From contig CACOXV010000003.1 of NCBI GenBank assembly GCA_902631295.1, positions 1-64,000 of the forward strand: 64,000 nt of DNA, read 5' to 3'. Both the position numbers and the translations under genes were made by a program. Under the pieces are notes generated by a model. That model ran no database searches. It was not told the origin of the DNA and worked only from the letters and a program-made list of their open reading frames with translations. Of this stretch, positions 9,842 through 19,001 are shown piece by piece. The stretch is from Paracoccaceae bacterium. Its GTDB lineage: Bacteria > Pseudomonadota > Alphaproteobacteria > Rhodobacterales > Rhodobacteraceae. How positions within the stretch are numbered: position 1 is the stretch's first letter; each line of letters starts with the position of its first letter.

Positions 9842-11767
9842 CTAAACTAGTCGTAACCGTATAACATCTGCAGGTTGCATATTACCAATTTTTGTTTGAA
9901 TAACTTTATCATTATAGTTGAACCAAAATTCCTCATTTTCAGTACATCTCCTACGCACGCCATCTGGCATCAAAATAAAATCAAGTTCAATATCTTCGAA
10001 TAATTTTTGATAAAAGCCAATTAAGCCATCTCGATCAACCATTGCTCCTAAGTAAATTGCACCAGACCCCTCTCTGGTTGCAATTACTTTGCCGGTTTTT
10101 AACTTCAAATAAGGGCTAGCATTGCTGTCGAGCTTTAGCGTCTCAATATATCTAATTGCATTACCAAATGGATCAATATCTAGCGATTCATTTGGAGGTA
10201 GAGTTTCAACTCTTACAATGCGAGATTTTACAAGATCGATATTTGGAGGCAGCTTTTTAGGTATTTTCATATTTCCTACTTTTGCACCAGTACGAGGGCC
10301 AAAAATGACTAATGCTTTACCGGAAGAAATACGTGAAATTAACTGCGAAGAAATATGAATTGCTCCAACAACAGATATTATCTTATACCTAGAAAAGTCT
10401 TTTGTTTTTTTATGCACAAAATCAACGTTTAAACCCAAGCGTCTAATGGCTCTATAATGATCCATAACTAGCTGAAAGTAGTTAAGGTTCTTCCCCATGG
10501 GTTGTACCTGCCATGCAGCATCAGAATCATAGTCAAAGTAAATAGCCACATCGGACGAACCGCTCGAAATCATTGGGGATGCGACTAGCTCTTCTTTAAT
10601 CTGCTTAGCCTCAAAATAACCAGGTGCAGGAGCACTGTCCGGTTGTAAGAGCCCTGAATGCATTTGCTCCTGAGCAAAGGGAACTTGTCGCCACCTAAAA
10701 TATGAAACGGTCTCAGCTCCATGAGCAAAGGCTTCCCATGTCCATAGCCTTATCATACCTGGCAAAGGTTCCGGATTATATGGAGCCCAATTAACAGGAC
10801 CAGGCTGTTGCTCCATAACCCACCATCGCCCATCACCCACTGATCTATACAAATCATGATGAAAAGCTTGAAAGTCAGGATCACCCTGACGTAGAAATTG
10901 AAATTTTTCCTCCTCTGTTGCTCCGGCTCTATCAAGCAAAAACCCAAGCGGATAACTATCCCAGCTTGCAATATCTAAATCTTTTCCAACTTCAAAATGA
11001 TCGAAATCAGTAATACGACCCATGAAATTGTGGATAATTGGTGCAGACGAATATTCTCTAATAATTTCGGTTTGAATTCTATTGAAAGAAGACACTTGCG
11101 AACTTGTAAATCTCCGAAAAGCCAGTGCGTGGGAAGGATTTGGTTCAGTAACAGTCAAATTTGGCAAGCGTATCTCATCGTAACTTTGATACTCCATTGA
11201 CCAAAAAACATTACCCCAATCCTCATTTAATTTATTAACGTCATTGCCATAAACTTTCGCTAGCCAATGTTGAAAAGACTTAAGTGCAGAAGATGAATAT
11301 GAAATTGTCGTATCATGACATCCATATTCGTTGTCAGTTTGCCACGCCTCAATATAAGGGTTAGAACCATAATGTTCTGCCAACTTCCTTACAATAATAG
11401 AACACTGCTCTCTATAACCTTCGTGTGAAAAACAGTAATGTCGTCGTGATCCAAATTCTCTGCGGCGCCCTTCAGAATCTACGGCTAACATATCTGGATA
11501 TTTTTTCAGAACCCAAGTAGGCGGCGCTGCAGTTGGAGTTCCTAATACTACCGACAAACCAGCTTTACCCAATATGTCTACTGCCCGATCAAGCCATTCG
11601 AAACAGAACTCTGTTTCTCGAGGCTCTAACCTTGACCAAGCAAACTCACCAATACGAACCCACTTTAGTCCTAAATCAGCCATTTTTTGAGCATCATCTT
11701 TCCATATATCATCAGGCCAATGCTCTGGATAATAACAGGTTCCTAACTCACGGTTGATAGGTTTCAT
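9842..11767 (-). CDS. Beta-galactosidase, glycoside hydrolase family 42
   Basis: 641 residues from the ATG at 11767, which overlaps the upstream stop as ATGA. The GH42 TIM-barrel core shows CYYPEHWP at 11-18, GTPTAAPPTW at 76-85, and the acid/base glutamate in WQTDNEYG (Glu147); the nucleophile is expected in WVMEQQPGP. No signal peptide is seen, so it should act on imported galactosides, releasing galactose. It is the last gene of an operon encoding oxidative galactose breakdown, which supports the substrate. Confidence 0.92.
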   Translation of the reverse strand: MKPINRELGTCYYPEHWPDDIWKDDAQKMADLGLKWVRIGEFAWSRLEPRETEFCFEWLDRAVDILGKAGLSVVLGTPTAAPPTWVLKKYPDMLAVDSEGRRREFGSRRHYCFSHEGYREQCSIIVRKLAEHYGSNPYIEAWQTDNEYGCHDTTISYSSSALKSFQHWLAKVYGNDVNKLNEDWGNVFWSMEYQSYDEIRLPNLTVTEPNPSHALAFRRFTSSQVSSFNRIQTEIIREYSSAPIIHNFMGRITDFDHFEVGKDLDIASWDSYPLGFLLDRAGATEEEKFQFLRQGDPDFQAFHHDLYRSVGDGRWWVMEQQPGPVNWAPYNPEPLPGMIRLWTWEAFAHGAETVSYFRWRQVPFAQEQMHSGLLQPDSAPAPGYFEAKQIKEELVASPMISSGSSDVAIYFDYDSDAAWQVQPMGKNLNYFQLVMDHYRAIRRLGLNVDFVHKKTKDFSRYKIISVVGAIHISSQLISRISSGKALVIFGPRTGAKVGNMKIPKKLPPNIDLVKSRIVRVETLPPNESLDIDPFGNAIRYIETLKLDSNASPYLKLKTGKVIATREGSGAIYLGAMVDRDGLIGFYQKLFEDIELDFILMPDGVRRRCTENEEFWFNYNDKVIQTKIGNMQPADVIRLRLV

Positions 11768-12624
11768 ATTCTGACCCTGTGCTCTTTCTGTCCCACGCAA
11801 TCAACTTCAATTAAGAAAGTTTTTCCATCATTTGGGTTGGCATTCTCTAAATCCACAGAAGCTGATGTAGCAAATAGAGTACTCATATTTTTACCCCCGA
11901 GTGCCGGACAGCTTATTTGTTTTGCACTGAATTTAACCTCACTTACAAAACTGCCATCTCTATCATAACGAGCGACCCTCGATGCTCCCCACTGTGCAGA
12001 CCAAAGATAACCAGAGAGATCTACAACCGCGCCATCTGGATTTAAATTAGTTTCCTGCAAGTCGATAAAAACTTCCGGATCCGAACTGGGCCATCCATTT
12101 TGGTCTAACGAAAATCGCATTATCTGTCTTTCGGGTGTATCACAAAAATATCCAAATTTTTTATCCGGCGAAAAACAAATTGAATTTGAGATGGTTATGT
12201 TTGAAAATAACTGAACAATTTCTCCTTCAAAAAAACGATAAATTGAGCCTGCCTGTGGTTCCGCGCCAAGTCCCATAGTCCCAATCCAAAAGCCGCCGTA
12301 GGGATCGGCGCGTCCATCGTTTGATCTTGTTGAAAAATTATTATTTTCAAGCTGACAGATCTGTTCACTGGCGCCCGTTAAAATATCGAAAAGCCTTAGA
12401 TCGGTTGCTGATGCTATTACTAACTTTTCACTGGATACCCACCCGGCTGCCGAAACAAAGCATTCAAATGTCCACGACTTTTGAGCCAAGCCATCTGACA
12501 TGTGCATAGTGTTGTTCAGGATATCAAACCAGAACAACGTTTGAAGTTCAGGGTGCCATAAAGGCCCTTCTCCCAGCATGTTAATTGTATGATTAAATAC
12601 CCTAGGTTCTTTCATGGGAGACAT
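11764..12624 (-). CDS. SMP-30/gluconolactonase family lactonase, probably galactonolactonase
   Basis: About 286 residues of six-bladed beta-propeller type. Metal-site motifs are visible: the first-blade glutamate in LGEGPLWH, SNDGRADPYGGFWIGTMG, and NPDGAVVDLSGYLWSAQWG with the catalytic aspartate. Such enzymes hydrolyse sugar lactones. Placed between a sugar dehydrogenase gene and a sugar-acid dehydratase gene set, D-galactono-lactone is the likely substrate (inference). ATGs at 12630, 12624 and 12615 compete and none has a clear ribosome-binding site. It overlaps the end of the aldolase gene and the start of the GH42 gene. Confidence 0.87.
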   Translation of the reverse strand: MSPMKEPRVFNHTINMLGEGPLWHPELQTLFWFDILNNTMHMSDGLAQKSWTFECFVSAAGWVSSEKLVIASATDLRLFDILTGASEQICQLENNNFSTRSNDGRADPYGGFWIGTMGLGAEPQAGSIYRFFEGEIVQLFSNITISNSICFSPDKKFGYFCDTPERQIMRFSLDQNGWPSSDPEVFIDLQETNLNPDGAVVDLSGYLWSAQWGASRVARYDRDGSFVSEVKFSAKQISCPALGGKNMSTLFATSASVDLENANPNDGKTFLIEVDCVGQKEHRVRI

Positions 12625-13216
12625 AATCATACGCTGAAACAATTATCTTTGCTTTTTTGCAAACGTCAGAGACGTTGTCACCTACTTTGTAGAGATAACT
12701 TCCGATACCAAAGCCCCTTACACCAAAAGCCAGCCAATCAGCAAAATTGATAGGGTCGACACCTCCGACAGCATAAGTTGGTAGATCTGGTGGGAGAACT
12801 GCTTTCAAGGCTTTAAAGCCATCAACGCCCAGTAGAAAAGCTGGGAATAATTTTAACCCGTCAGACCCATTCTGTATCGCCTCGAAACATTCTGAAGCAG
12901 TAAATACACCAGGATAAGATCTCATTTTTAGTTTCTTTGTTTCTAAAATAACATCAGCGTTAACATTGGGTGAAACAATCATTTTCCCACCAGCGTTACA
13001 AACACTAGACACTTCATTTTTTTTTAGCACAGTACCAGCTCCAATTACGGCCTCGCTGGGAAAGTGGTTTGCTAAACTTTCTATACTTTCATATGCGTTT
13101 GGCGAATTAAGTGGAACCTCAATTTTGGTGATGCCGGATAATATCAATTCTTCAGCAGTAGCGATCACCTCACGTGGTGTAACACCTCTAAGAATTGCAA
13201 TTAATTCCCTATCCAT
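12602..13216 (-). CDS. dgoA: 2-dehydro-3-deoxy-6-phosphogalactonate aldolase
   Basis: 204 residues, a KDPG/KDPGal aldolase class I TIM barrel. Key motifs are ILRGVTP, the catalytic glutamate in IEVPLNSP, GAGTVL, and the Schiff-base lysine in DGLKLFPA. It cleaves 2-keto-3-deoxy-6-phosphogalactonate to pyruvate and glyceraldehyde 3-phosphate. The ATG at 13216 overlaps the TGA of the kinase gene, so the two are coupled. Assignment to the galactose rather than the gluconate substrate rests on its neighbours DgoK and GH42. Confidence 0.92.
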   Translation of the reverse strand: MDRELIAILRGVTPREVIATAEELILSGITKIEVPLNSPNAYESIESLANHFPSEAVIGAGTVLKKNEVSSVCNAGGKMIVSPNVNADVILETKKLKMRSYPGVFTASECFEAIQNGSDGLKLFPAFLLGVDGFKALKAVLPPDLPTYAVGGVDPINFADWLAFGVRGFGIGSYLYKVGDNVSDVCKKAKIIVSAYDYVSHERT

Positions 13217-14133
13217 CAATATCGCCCATAAATTAAAGAAAATGCCTTGGTCAAACCATCAAATGTACACTTCGTTGCATCCACCTCTTGAGCAAATACT
13301 CCTTGCCCTTCCAGCGCTGCTTTATACACTTTTGACAAATCAGAATTTGCTAAAATAACAATATTTTGCCCAAGCCAATATGGTTTTGCACCCGCTAATT
13401 CCGTGCCAATTATATGACCAGATAATTTTGATCTAAGTACTGATTTCTCCACCTTTTTCAAAAGATCATCAGCTCGTAGTTTAAAAAAATCTGAAAATAA
13501 TTTTTGCGGATTTGAAATACTTTCAGAAACCGCACTATTAAACTCTTGATAATTCCAACCATCAGAATTCACAGAGTGTTTTAATACTGAGTATTTGGAC
13601 ATTAGAGCAAATAGTTCGCCTGACATAAAAGTACGAAAGCTTATCACTTCTCCAGCACTAACTTGAACCCATTTAGTATGAGTGCCGGGTAAACAAATTA
13701 TCCCGTCGAAATTTGAAAAATTTGACAAAAAACCCCTAATTTGGGTCTCCTCTCCTCTCATGACATCTGCTGGATTATTTTGCTTCAAACCACCTAAAAT
13801 TCGAACATCAAGCCTATTGTCAGTACAAGCAACTTTTACGCTATCGCTTTCTTGCATAAGATTGTACGGAACGGTCGCATAGGGGGCCTCCATCCAACCC
13901 TGTTTAGCACCAACCATTCCACAGCATAAAATTGGGATACTAATGTCACCGGAAACCCAATTTGATATTTTGTGAGAGAGCAAAGGTTCGAAGGCATCAT
14001 TCTCAAGACCTAGCATCCCATCGTTGGATGAAAAACTATCAAGAGTCTCATTTTTTTTGTTCAAAGCCCACATTCTTAAATTGCTAGAGCCCCAATCAAC
14101 AGCAATCCAGCACAAATGCTTCAAAATTTTCAT
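13216..14133 (-). CDS. dgoK: 2-dehydro-3-deoxygalactonokinase
   Basis: 305 residues of the DgoK family of the actin-like kinase fold. The phosphate-1 loop AVDWGSSNLRMW near the N terminus, the CCGMVGAKQGW motif and the LPGTHTKWV phosphate-2 motif are all present. It phosphorylates 2-keto-3-deoxygalactonate at C6 using ATP, giving the aldolase substrate. Its start overlaps the stop of the SDR gene (ATGA) and its stop overlaps dgoA, so it sits in a tight operon. Confidence 0.94.
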   Translation of the reverse strand: MKILKHLCWIAVDWGSSNLRMWALNKKNETLDSFSSNDGMLGLENDAFEPLLSHKISNWVSGDISIPILCCGMVGAKQGWMEAPYATVPYNLMQESDSVKVACTDNRLDVRILGGLKQNNPADVMRGEETQIRGFLSNFSNFDGIICLPGTHTKWVQVSAGEVISFRTFMSGELFALMSKYSVLKHSVNSDGWNYQEFNSAVSESISNPQKLFSDFFKLRADDLLKKVEKSVLRSKLSGHIIGTELAGAKPYWLGQNIVILANSDLSKVYKAALEGQGVFAQEVDATKCTFDGLTKAFSLIYGRY

Positions 14134-14894
14134 CCAGTCATAACGACACCACCGTCAATAGCGATGAGCTGGCCAGTAATCATACTGCTAGACGCAGATG
14201 CAAGGAATAGGACACCTCCTGCTATATCTTCTTCTTTGATGTGACTTTTTATGCATTGACGATCTAAATGTGCTTTCAAACTTTCTGGTGTTGCCCACTT
14301 ATCTAATTGTTTTTTTGTTAAAACCCAGCCTGGTGCAATAGCATTTACCCGAATATTATCTGGACCAAATTCCCTTGCTAATGAGCGTGTCATTCCCATT
14401 ATGCCAGCGTTAGCAGTGGTATATGCTGGGTAGCCTGAATTTCCCATCATGTAGCTTATAGATGAGAAATTTATGATCGATCCTCCACCCCTATCCCGCA
14501 TTCCTGCTAAGACGAACTGAGAAGCAAAAAAATATGCCTTGAGGTTAATGGCCTGTGAATTATCCCAATACTCCTCTGTTACATTTAGTGTTTCGTGTCG
14601 ATGGTCATTTGCAGCGTTATTTACTAAAATATCGATGTCACCATTAACACTTGTAGCAGACTCAACAGCTTTTTTTAACTCATTCAAACCGGTTACATCA
14701 CATTTAATGAAATACGGACGCGAATGAAATTCAGATTCAACTTCATCACAAAATTGCTCTGCATCTGTCCGTTGGACAAAGGAAACTTTAGCCCCCTGCT
14801 GGATAAAAGCCTTTGTTATCTCTGCACCAATACCAGATCCGCCACCAGTAATTAAGACACTTTTATTTTCTAAGTCTGAAAATTTAGTAAGCAT
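14130..14894 (-). CDS. SDR family sugar dehydrogenase, probably galactose 1-dehydrogenase
   Basis: 254 residues of classical short-chain dehydrogenase fold. The nucleotide site TGGGSGIG, the NNAAN motif and the serine cluster in INFSSISY are intact. The catalytic tyrosine is Tyr158 in PAYTTANAG, but the lysine expected at 162 in YxxxK is an asparagine (codon AAC, 14411-14409). By position in the operon it should oxidise galactose to its lactone with NAD(P); the family has many substrates and the altered active site makes activity uncertain. Confidence 0.85.
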   Translation of the reverse strand: MLTKFSDLENKSVLITGGGSGIGAEITKAFIQQGAKVSFVQRTDAEQFCDEVESEFHSRPYFIKCDVTGLNELKKAVESATSVNGDIDILVNNAANDHRHETLNVTEEYWDNSQAINLKAYFFASQFVLAGMRDRGGGSIINFSSISYMMGNSGYPAYTTANAGIMGMTRSLAREFGPDNIRVNAIAPGWVLTKKQLDKWATPESLKAHLDRQCIKSHIKEEDIAGGVLFLASASSSMITGQLIAIDGGVVMTG

Positions 14895-14896
14895 AA

Positions 14897-16606
14897 TCAG
14901 TGACTCTCCCGCTGTGGTATACGAGTATCATTGCCTACTAAAAAATCTAGATCGGCTCCCCGTTCAGCTCCCATGACATGATCAATATAAAGCTTAATGT
15001 AACCGCGCTGATAGTCAGGAAGTGGTGTTGACATGTAAGCTCGCCTTGCACTCAGCTCTTCTTCTTCAACTAATAGATCAAGTTTACCTTCTTTTGCAGA
15101 CAAAACGATCTCATCTCCTGTCTTTACCAAAGCCAAAACACCACCAGCCGCGGCCTCAGGTGCAACATGGAGTACCACGGTGCCAAAAGCAGTGCCCGAC
15201 ATTCGCGCATCTGATATTCTTACCATATCCCGCAAGCCTTGTTTAACAAGTTTAGCCGGGATTGGCATGTTGCCTACTTCTGCCATTCCTGGATATCCTT
15301 TTGGACCACAGCCTTTTAAAACCAATATAGTATCCTTGGTAACTGGTAGATCCTCATTGTTTATATTGGCTTTCATATCCTCAACACTTTCAAAGACATA
15401 TGCAGGCCCACGATGCTCCAGCAATTCAGAAGTTGCGGCAGAGGGCTTTATAATTGCGCCCTTAGGCGCCAGCGAACCCCTCAAAACTGTCAGACCTGCA
15501 TCCTTTTTAACAGGGTCTTTAAATGAGAATATTACATCTCTATTCCAACATGCTACATCCTTGTAATATTCATCGAGACCGGAACCGAGAACAGTTTTCA
15601 CGGGCTTAAGAAGATGAGCAATTTCCGCCAAGACCGCAGGAACTCCTCCCGCATAACAAAAATCTTCCATCAAGTATGAACCTGACGGCATACAATTTAC
15701 CAACAAAGGCACGTGTTTGCCTAAATCAATATCATCTAAGTTCAGCTCAACCCCAACCCGACCAGCTATTGCCAATAAATGGACGACCGCATTGGATGAA
15801 CCACCTATCGCTGCATTGGTAACTATCGCATTAATAAAAGCTTCTCGTGTCAAAATTTCCGATGGCTTCAATTCCTCGTCAACCATTTCGACAATACGCT
15901 TACCAGTGAGGTGAGCTAATGCCGTGCGCCGTGCGTCAACAGCTGGAAGAGCGCCATTTGTGGGAAGACTAAGCCCCATAGCTTCCACCAAGCTAGACAT
16001 TGTTGAAGCGGTACCCATTGTCATGCAAACACCTTTCGATCTGCTCATACCACTTTCCGCAGCCATAAAATCAGAGAGTGACATATCTCCAGCGCGCACA
16101 GCTTCTGAAAATTTCCACACATCGGTACCAGAACCTATATCTTTTCCCTGCCATTTACCATTTAGCATCGGCCCAGAACTTACGACGATCGTTGGAAGAT
16201 CAACGGATGCAGCCCCCATTAGTTGCCCAGGAGTCGTCTTATCGCAACCACCCAAAAGTACGACGCCATCAATGCCATAAGCGCGTATACTTTCCTCAAC
16301 ATCCATTGCTAATAAATTACGAAATAGCATTGCTGTGGGTTTCATTTGGGTCTCGCCCAAGGACATAACAGGAAATTCAACTGGAAAACCACCAGCCTCC
16401 CAAACACCTCGCTTAACTCCCTCCGCAAGGTCTCTTAAGTTAGAGTTACAAGGGGTCAATTCAGACCAGGTATTACAAATGCCAATTACAGGTCTTCCAT
16501 CAAAAGCATGGTCAGGAAACCCTTGATTTTTCATCCAAGACCGGTGAATAAAACCATCGCGATCTTTGTTTCCGTACCATAAGTGGCTTCGACGTTTCTT
16601 TGTCAT
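14897..16606 (-). CDS. IlvD/Edd family dehydratase, probable galactonate dehydratase
   Basis: 569 residues, the size of sugar-acid dehydratases of the IlvD/Edd iron-sulfur family. Cluster cysteines are seen in GICNTWSELTPC, GGCDKTTPG and RSKGVCMTMGTAST; the C-terminal domain carries KGCGPKGYPGM and DARMSGTAFGT. Family members dehydrate arabonate, xylonate, gluconate or galactonate. Next to DgoK, DgoA and a beta-galactosidase, galactonate to 2-keto-3-deoxygalactonate is the likely step; arabonate activity is the alternative. It is the first gene of the operon. Confidence 0.88.
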   Translation of the reverse strand: MTKKRRSHLWYGNKDRDGFIHRSWMKNQGFPDHAFDGRPVIGICNTWSELTPCNSNLRDLAEGVKRGVWEAGGFPVEFPVMSLGETQMKPTAMLFRNLLAMDVEESIRAYGIDGVVLLGGCDKTTPGQLMGAASVDLPTIVVSSGPMLNGKWQGKDIGSGTDVWKFSEAVRAGDMSLSDFMAAESGMSRSKGVCMTMGTASTMSSLVEAMGLSLPTNGALPAVDARRTALAHLTGKRIVEMVDEELKPSEILTREAFINAIVTNAAIGGSSNAVVHLLAIAGRVGVELNLDDIDLGKHVPLLVNCMPSGSYLMEDFCYAGGVPAVLAEIAHLLKPVKTVLGSGLDEYYKDVACWNRDVIFSFKDPVKKDAGLTVLRGSLAPKGAIIKPSAATSELLEHRGPAYVFESVEDMKANINNEDLPVTKDTILVLKGCGPKGYPGMAEVGNMPIPAKLVKQGLRDMVRISDARMSGTAFGTVVLHVAPEAAAGGVLALVKTGDEIVLSAKEGKLDLLVEEEELSARRAYMSTPLPDYQRGYIKLYIDHVMGAERGADLDFLVGNDTRIPQRESH

Positions 16607-16670
16607 ATTTTGCTACCTTAATAACATTAACTATCAGGGGTTTTTATTTGTTATAAAACATTTTTTACAG

Positions 16671-17585
16671 TCATGTCGAACCCGAAAGATAAGCAATCAG
16701 GACCCCAGCAAAAGTGATACAGAGTATACCTAATGCTTGTAATGCAGCTATTGGTTGATCCATTAGCAGCCATGCAAACGCAGGACCAAAAATAAATACT
16801 GAATATTCACATATAGATACATAAGAAGCTTCACCTATCTGATAAGCCTTGAATATTAAGCCCACACCAATGGTTGCCCCCACAGCCTGTAAAACAACCC
16901 ACCAAATGAAAGAAGACATTTCCCAACTCCAGCTTCTTAAGATAAAGCCATCAGGCCCCAAAGGAGCCTCAAACCCAAATAGTAAAAGACCAATAACAGC
17001 CATAAAACCTATACATGCTTGAATAATTAGGAGAGCGGCAAGCATAGAAAGTACTGTCTCTCCCATACATAATTGCCTGGTCGCTACTGATCCACAAGCA
17101 TAGAAGAAACCTCCAACAGCAGGTAATAATTGAATATAATTAAAATCCTCCGCAGTGTTACCCAACACAAGTAAAATTCCTAAAAAGCCAACAATAACCG
17201 CAATTATTCTTATTGGTCCAATAGACTTTCGTAGAAAAAAAGCACTAATTAAAAGTACAAAAATTGGAGCTGTAAATAGACCAGCCAACGCATCTGCGAA
17301 GGGAACAAATGCAAGGCTTCCAAAGTAAAAAAGCATGGATAAAGCTGTTAAAAAACTACGGAAATATACTGCCCACCATCTAACTGGCTTCAATACACCT
17401 AGCCCAAAAGCAGAAATAATTAGTAATATTGGCAGAGCAAGCCCTGCTCGCATTATCTGGAACTGCCACAAACTTGCTGTCTCAGCAATAATTGCAATAT
17501 AGTTATCGATAAAGCCAATAATAAGCATGGCCAAAACCATAATAAGCCCAGCTTTACTATTATTTACTGGAATTAAATCAGCCAT
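16671..17585 (-). CDS. EamA/DMT family transporter
   Basis: 304 residues with about ten hydrophobic segments in two repeated halves, the pattern of EamA drug/metabolite transporters. The second half contains GATIGVGLIFKAYQIGEAS and a terminal GILCITFAGVLIAYL helix. It is in the inner membrane; the solute is unknown. The ATG at 17585 follows a GTG. It lies 64 bp upstream of the dehydratase on the same strand, so co-transcription with the galactose operon is possible. Confidence 0.85.
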   Translation of the reverse strand: MADLIPVNNSKAGLIMVLAMLIIGFIDNYIAIIAETASLWQFQIMRAGLALPILLIISAFGLGVLKPVRWWAVYFRSFLTALSMLFYFGSLAFVPFADALAGLFTAPIFVLLISAFFLRKSIGPIRIIAVIVGFLGILLVLGNTAEDFNYIQLLPAVGGFFYACGSVATRQLCMGETVLSMLAALLIIQACIGFMAVIGLLLFGFEAPLGPDGFILRSWSWEMSSFIWWVVLQAVGATIGVGLIFKAYQIGEASYVSICEYSVFIFGPAFAWLLMDQPIAALQALGILCITFAGVLIAYLSGST

Positions 17586-17654
17586 CACGTGAATATATGA
17601 CTAAGGTCAAGTAAATCTAACTTATAAAATAGACTTCGACGCTTTTTCAAAAAA

Positions 17655-18041
17655 TTACACTTGCTGCATTTTATAATTTACGATGAGCTCAATTAAAAAT
17701 GGATCTATATTCATAAATTTAGCGATGTCTATAATTCTATCAGGATAGTTTTCCTTTGTGTATTCATCATAATAGGTATTATTTTCATCAATACCTGTTG
17801 TGAAGTACATCCATATTTGATCATCTCTAATATCATATCCAATCCCACCGTTCGGCCAACGACTATCCTGATTATGGTTTTTTAGAAAAAATAAGAGCTC
17901 TGCAACAAGCCAATTGGCATGTGTGGGCCAACTCTCTAAATGATTTAAAAGTAATGAACGCTCACCTGTACCGTAAAAATATGCCTTATAAAATTCAACA
18001 CCTGCTTCGCATTCAGCTGTATCTAAAATTTTGTACTTCAT
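17655..18041 (-). CDS. Hypothetical protein, no family recognised
   Basis: 128 residues from the ATG at 18041; an upstream in-frame start would add ten residues. It is rich in aromatic and acidic residues (for example WPNGGIGYDIRDDQIW and NTYYDEYTKENYPDR), with no signal peptide or membrane helix and no motif I recognise. It looks like a compact cytosolic domain. It is flanked by about 200 bp of AT-rich sequence upstream in which I see no gene. The ORF is plausible but its function is unknown. Confidence 0.6.
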   Translation of the reverse strand: MKYKILDTAECEAGVEFYKAYFYGTGERSLLLNHLESWPTHANWLVAELLFFLKNHNQDSRWPNGGIGYDIRDDQIWMYFTTGIDENNTYYDEYTKENYPDRIIDIAKFMNIDPFLIELIVNYKMQQV

Positions 18042-18246
18042 AAAATTCCAAAAAAAATAAATTTTTATCAATCAAACGATATAACATAAGTATCAAAAAT
18101 TAAATTATAAAAAGAAAAGCATAACTATTAAATTTTTACCGAAATTACAAATAGGATAAAGATTTCAAAGTAACAGCTAATGTTTAATTGTTTGACCCTC
18201 ACTTACTGTAGAGATCTGACATATCAAAAAATAACCATTTATTTTT

Positions 18247-18909
18247 TCAATCAGCAGTGTGAGTAAGCCATTGAACAAAATAATATCCTATAATTGCCCC
18301 TAATATCTGAGCTGTGATGAAAACGGGGACTCCAAAGGGGGAAATTCCTGTAAAAGTATCGGAGAACTGTCTGGCGACAGTCACAGCTGGGTTTGCAAAA
18401 CTTGTTGAAGAGGTAAACCAATATGCCGAAGCTATATATGAGCCGACCAAAACGGGTAAATTAAGCCTCGCAAATTCAATTCCAAGAAAGATTACCAAAA
18501 CCAACCCAAAGGTTGCTAATATTTCAGATAAAAATTGAGAAAGATCATGGCGAGCTAAAGTAGAGATTGTTACTGGAGGCAATTCAAAAATAATATTAGC
18601 AATAATACATCCAAAAATTGCTCCACTTATTTGCATCATAACGTATGATGTTAATTCCGATAATGAAATTATTTTCTTGAGCCAGAATATGAGAGACACT
18701 ACGGGGTTAAAGTGAGCGCCAGAAATTGGCGCAAAAATTGAAATTATTATGACTAAAGTTAGGCCAGTGGGTATTGCATTCCCTAATAATGTAATGCCAT
18801 CATCGTTAGAAAGTTTGTCAGCCATAATTCCAGAGCCAACGACCGTTAAAACAAGAAAAAATGATCCAATAAACTCAGAAGCATACTTTTGGTTTCTCGA
18901 AAATTTCAT
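18247..18909 (-). CDS. Aquaporin / MIP family channel
   Basis: 220 residues with six predicted membrane helices. The first half-helix motif is HFNPV (NPV at 68-70) instead of the canonical NPA, while the second is FANPAVTVAR (NPA at 173-175), with Arg180 at the selectivity-filter position. Water, glycerol or a metalloid could be carried; the changed first motif argues for a non-standard filter. It follows dxs on the same strand after a 92-bp gap and precedes the unknown gene at 17655. Confidence 0.88.
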   Translation of the reverse strand: MKFSRNQKYASEFIGSFFLVLTVVGSGIMADKLSNDDGITLLGNAIPTGLTLVIIISIFAPISGAHFNPVVSLIFWLKKIISLSELTSYVMMQISGAIFGCIIANIIFELPPVTISTLARHDLSQFLSEILATFGLVLVIFLGIEFARLNLPVLVGSYIASAYWFTSSTSFANPAVTVARQFSDTFTGISPFGVPVFITAQILGAIIGYYFVQWLTHTAD

Positions 18910-19001
18910 ACATAAATCCAATGCTTTTCGCTTTTGGATTTAATATGTGAATTTTCAAACTTTCAATATGTTTTAGAGCAAGATTAGCAATTTATTGGGC
19001 T

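Noticed and set aside
15180-16526. Several plus-strand ORFs of 60-130 codons opposite the dehydratase
   Set aside because: They are antisense shadows of a clear IlvD/Edd coding region and have no recognisable domains.
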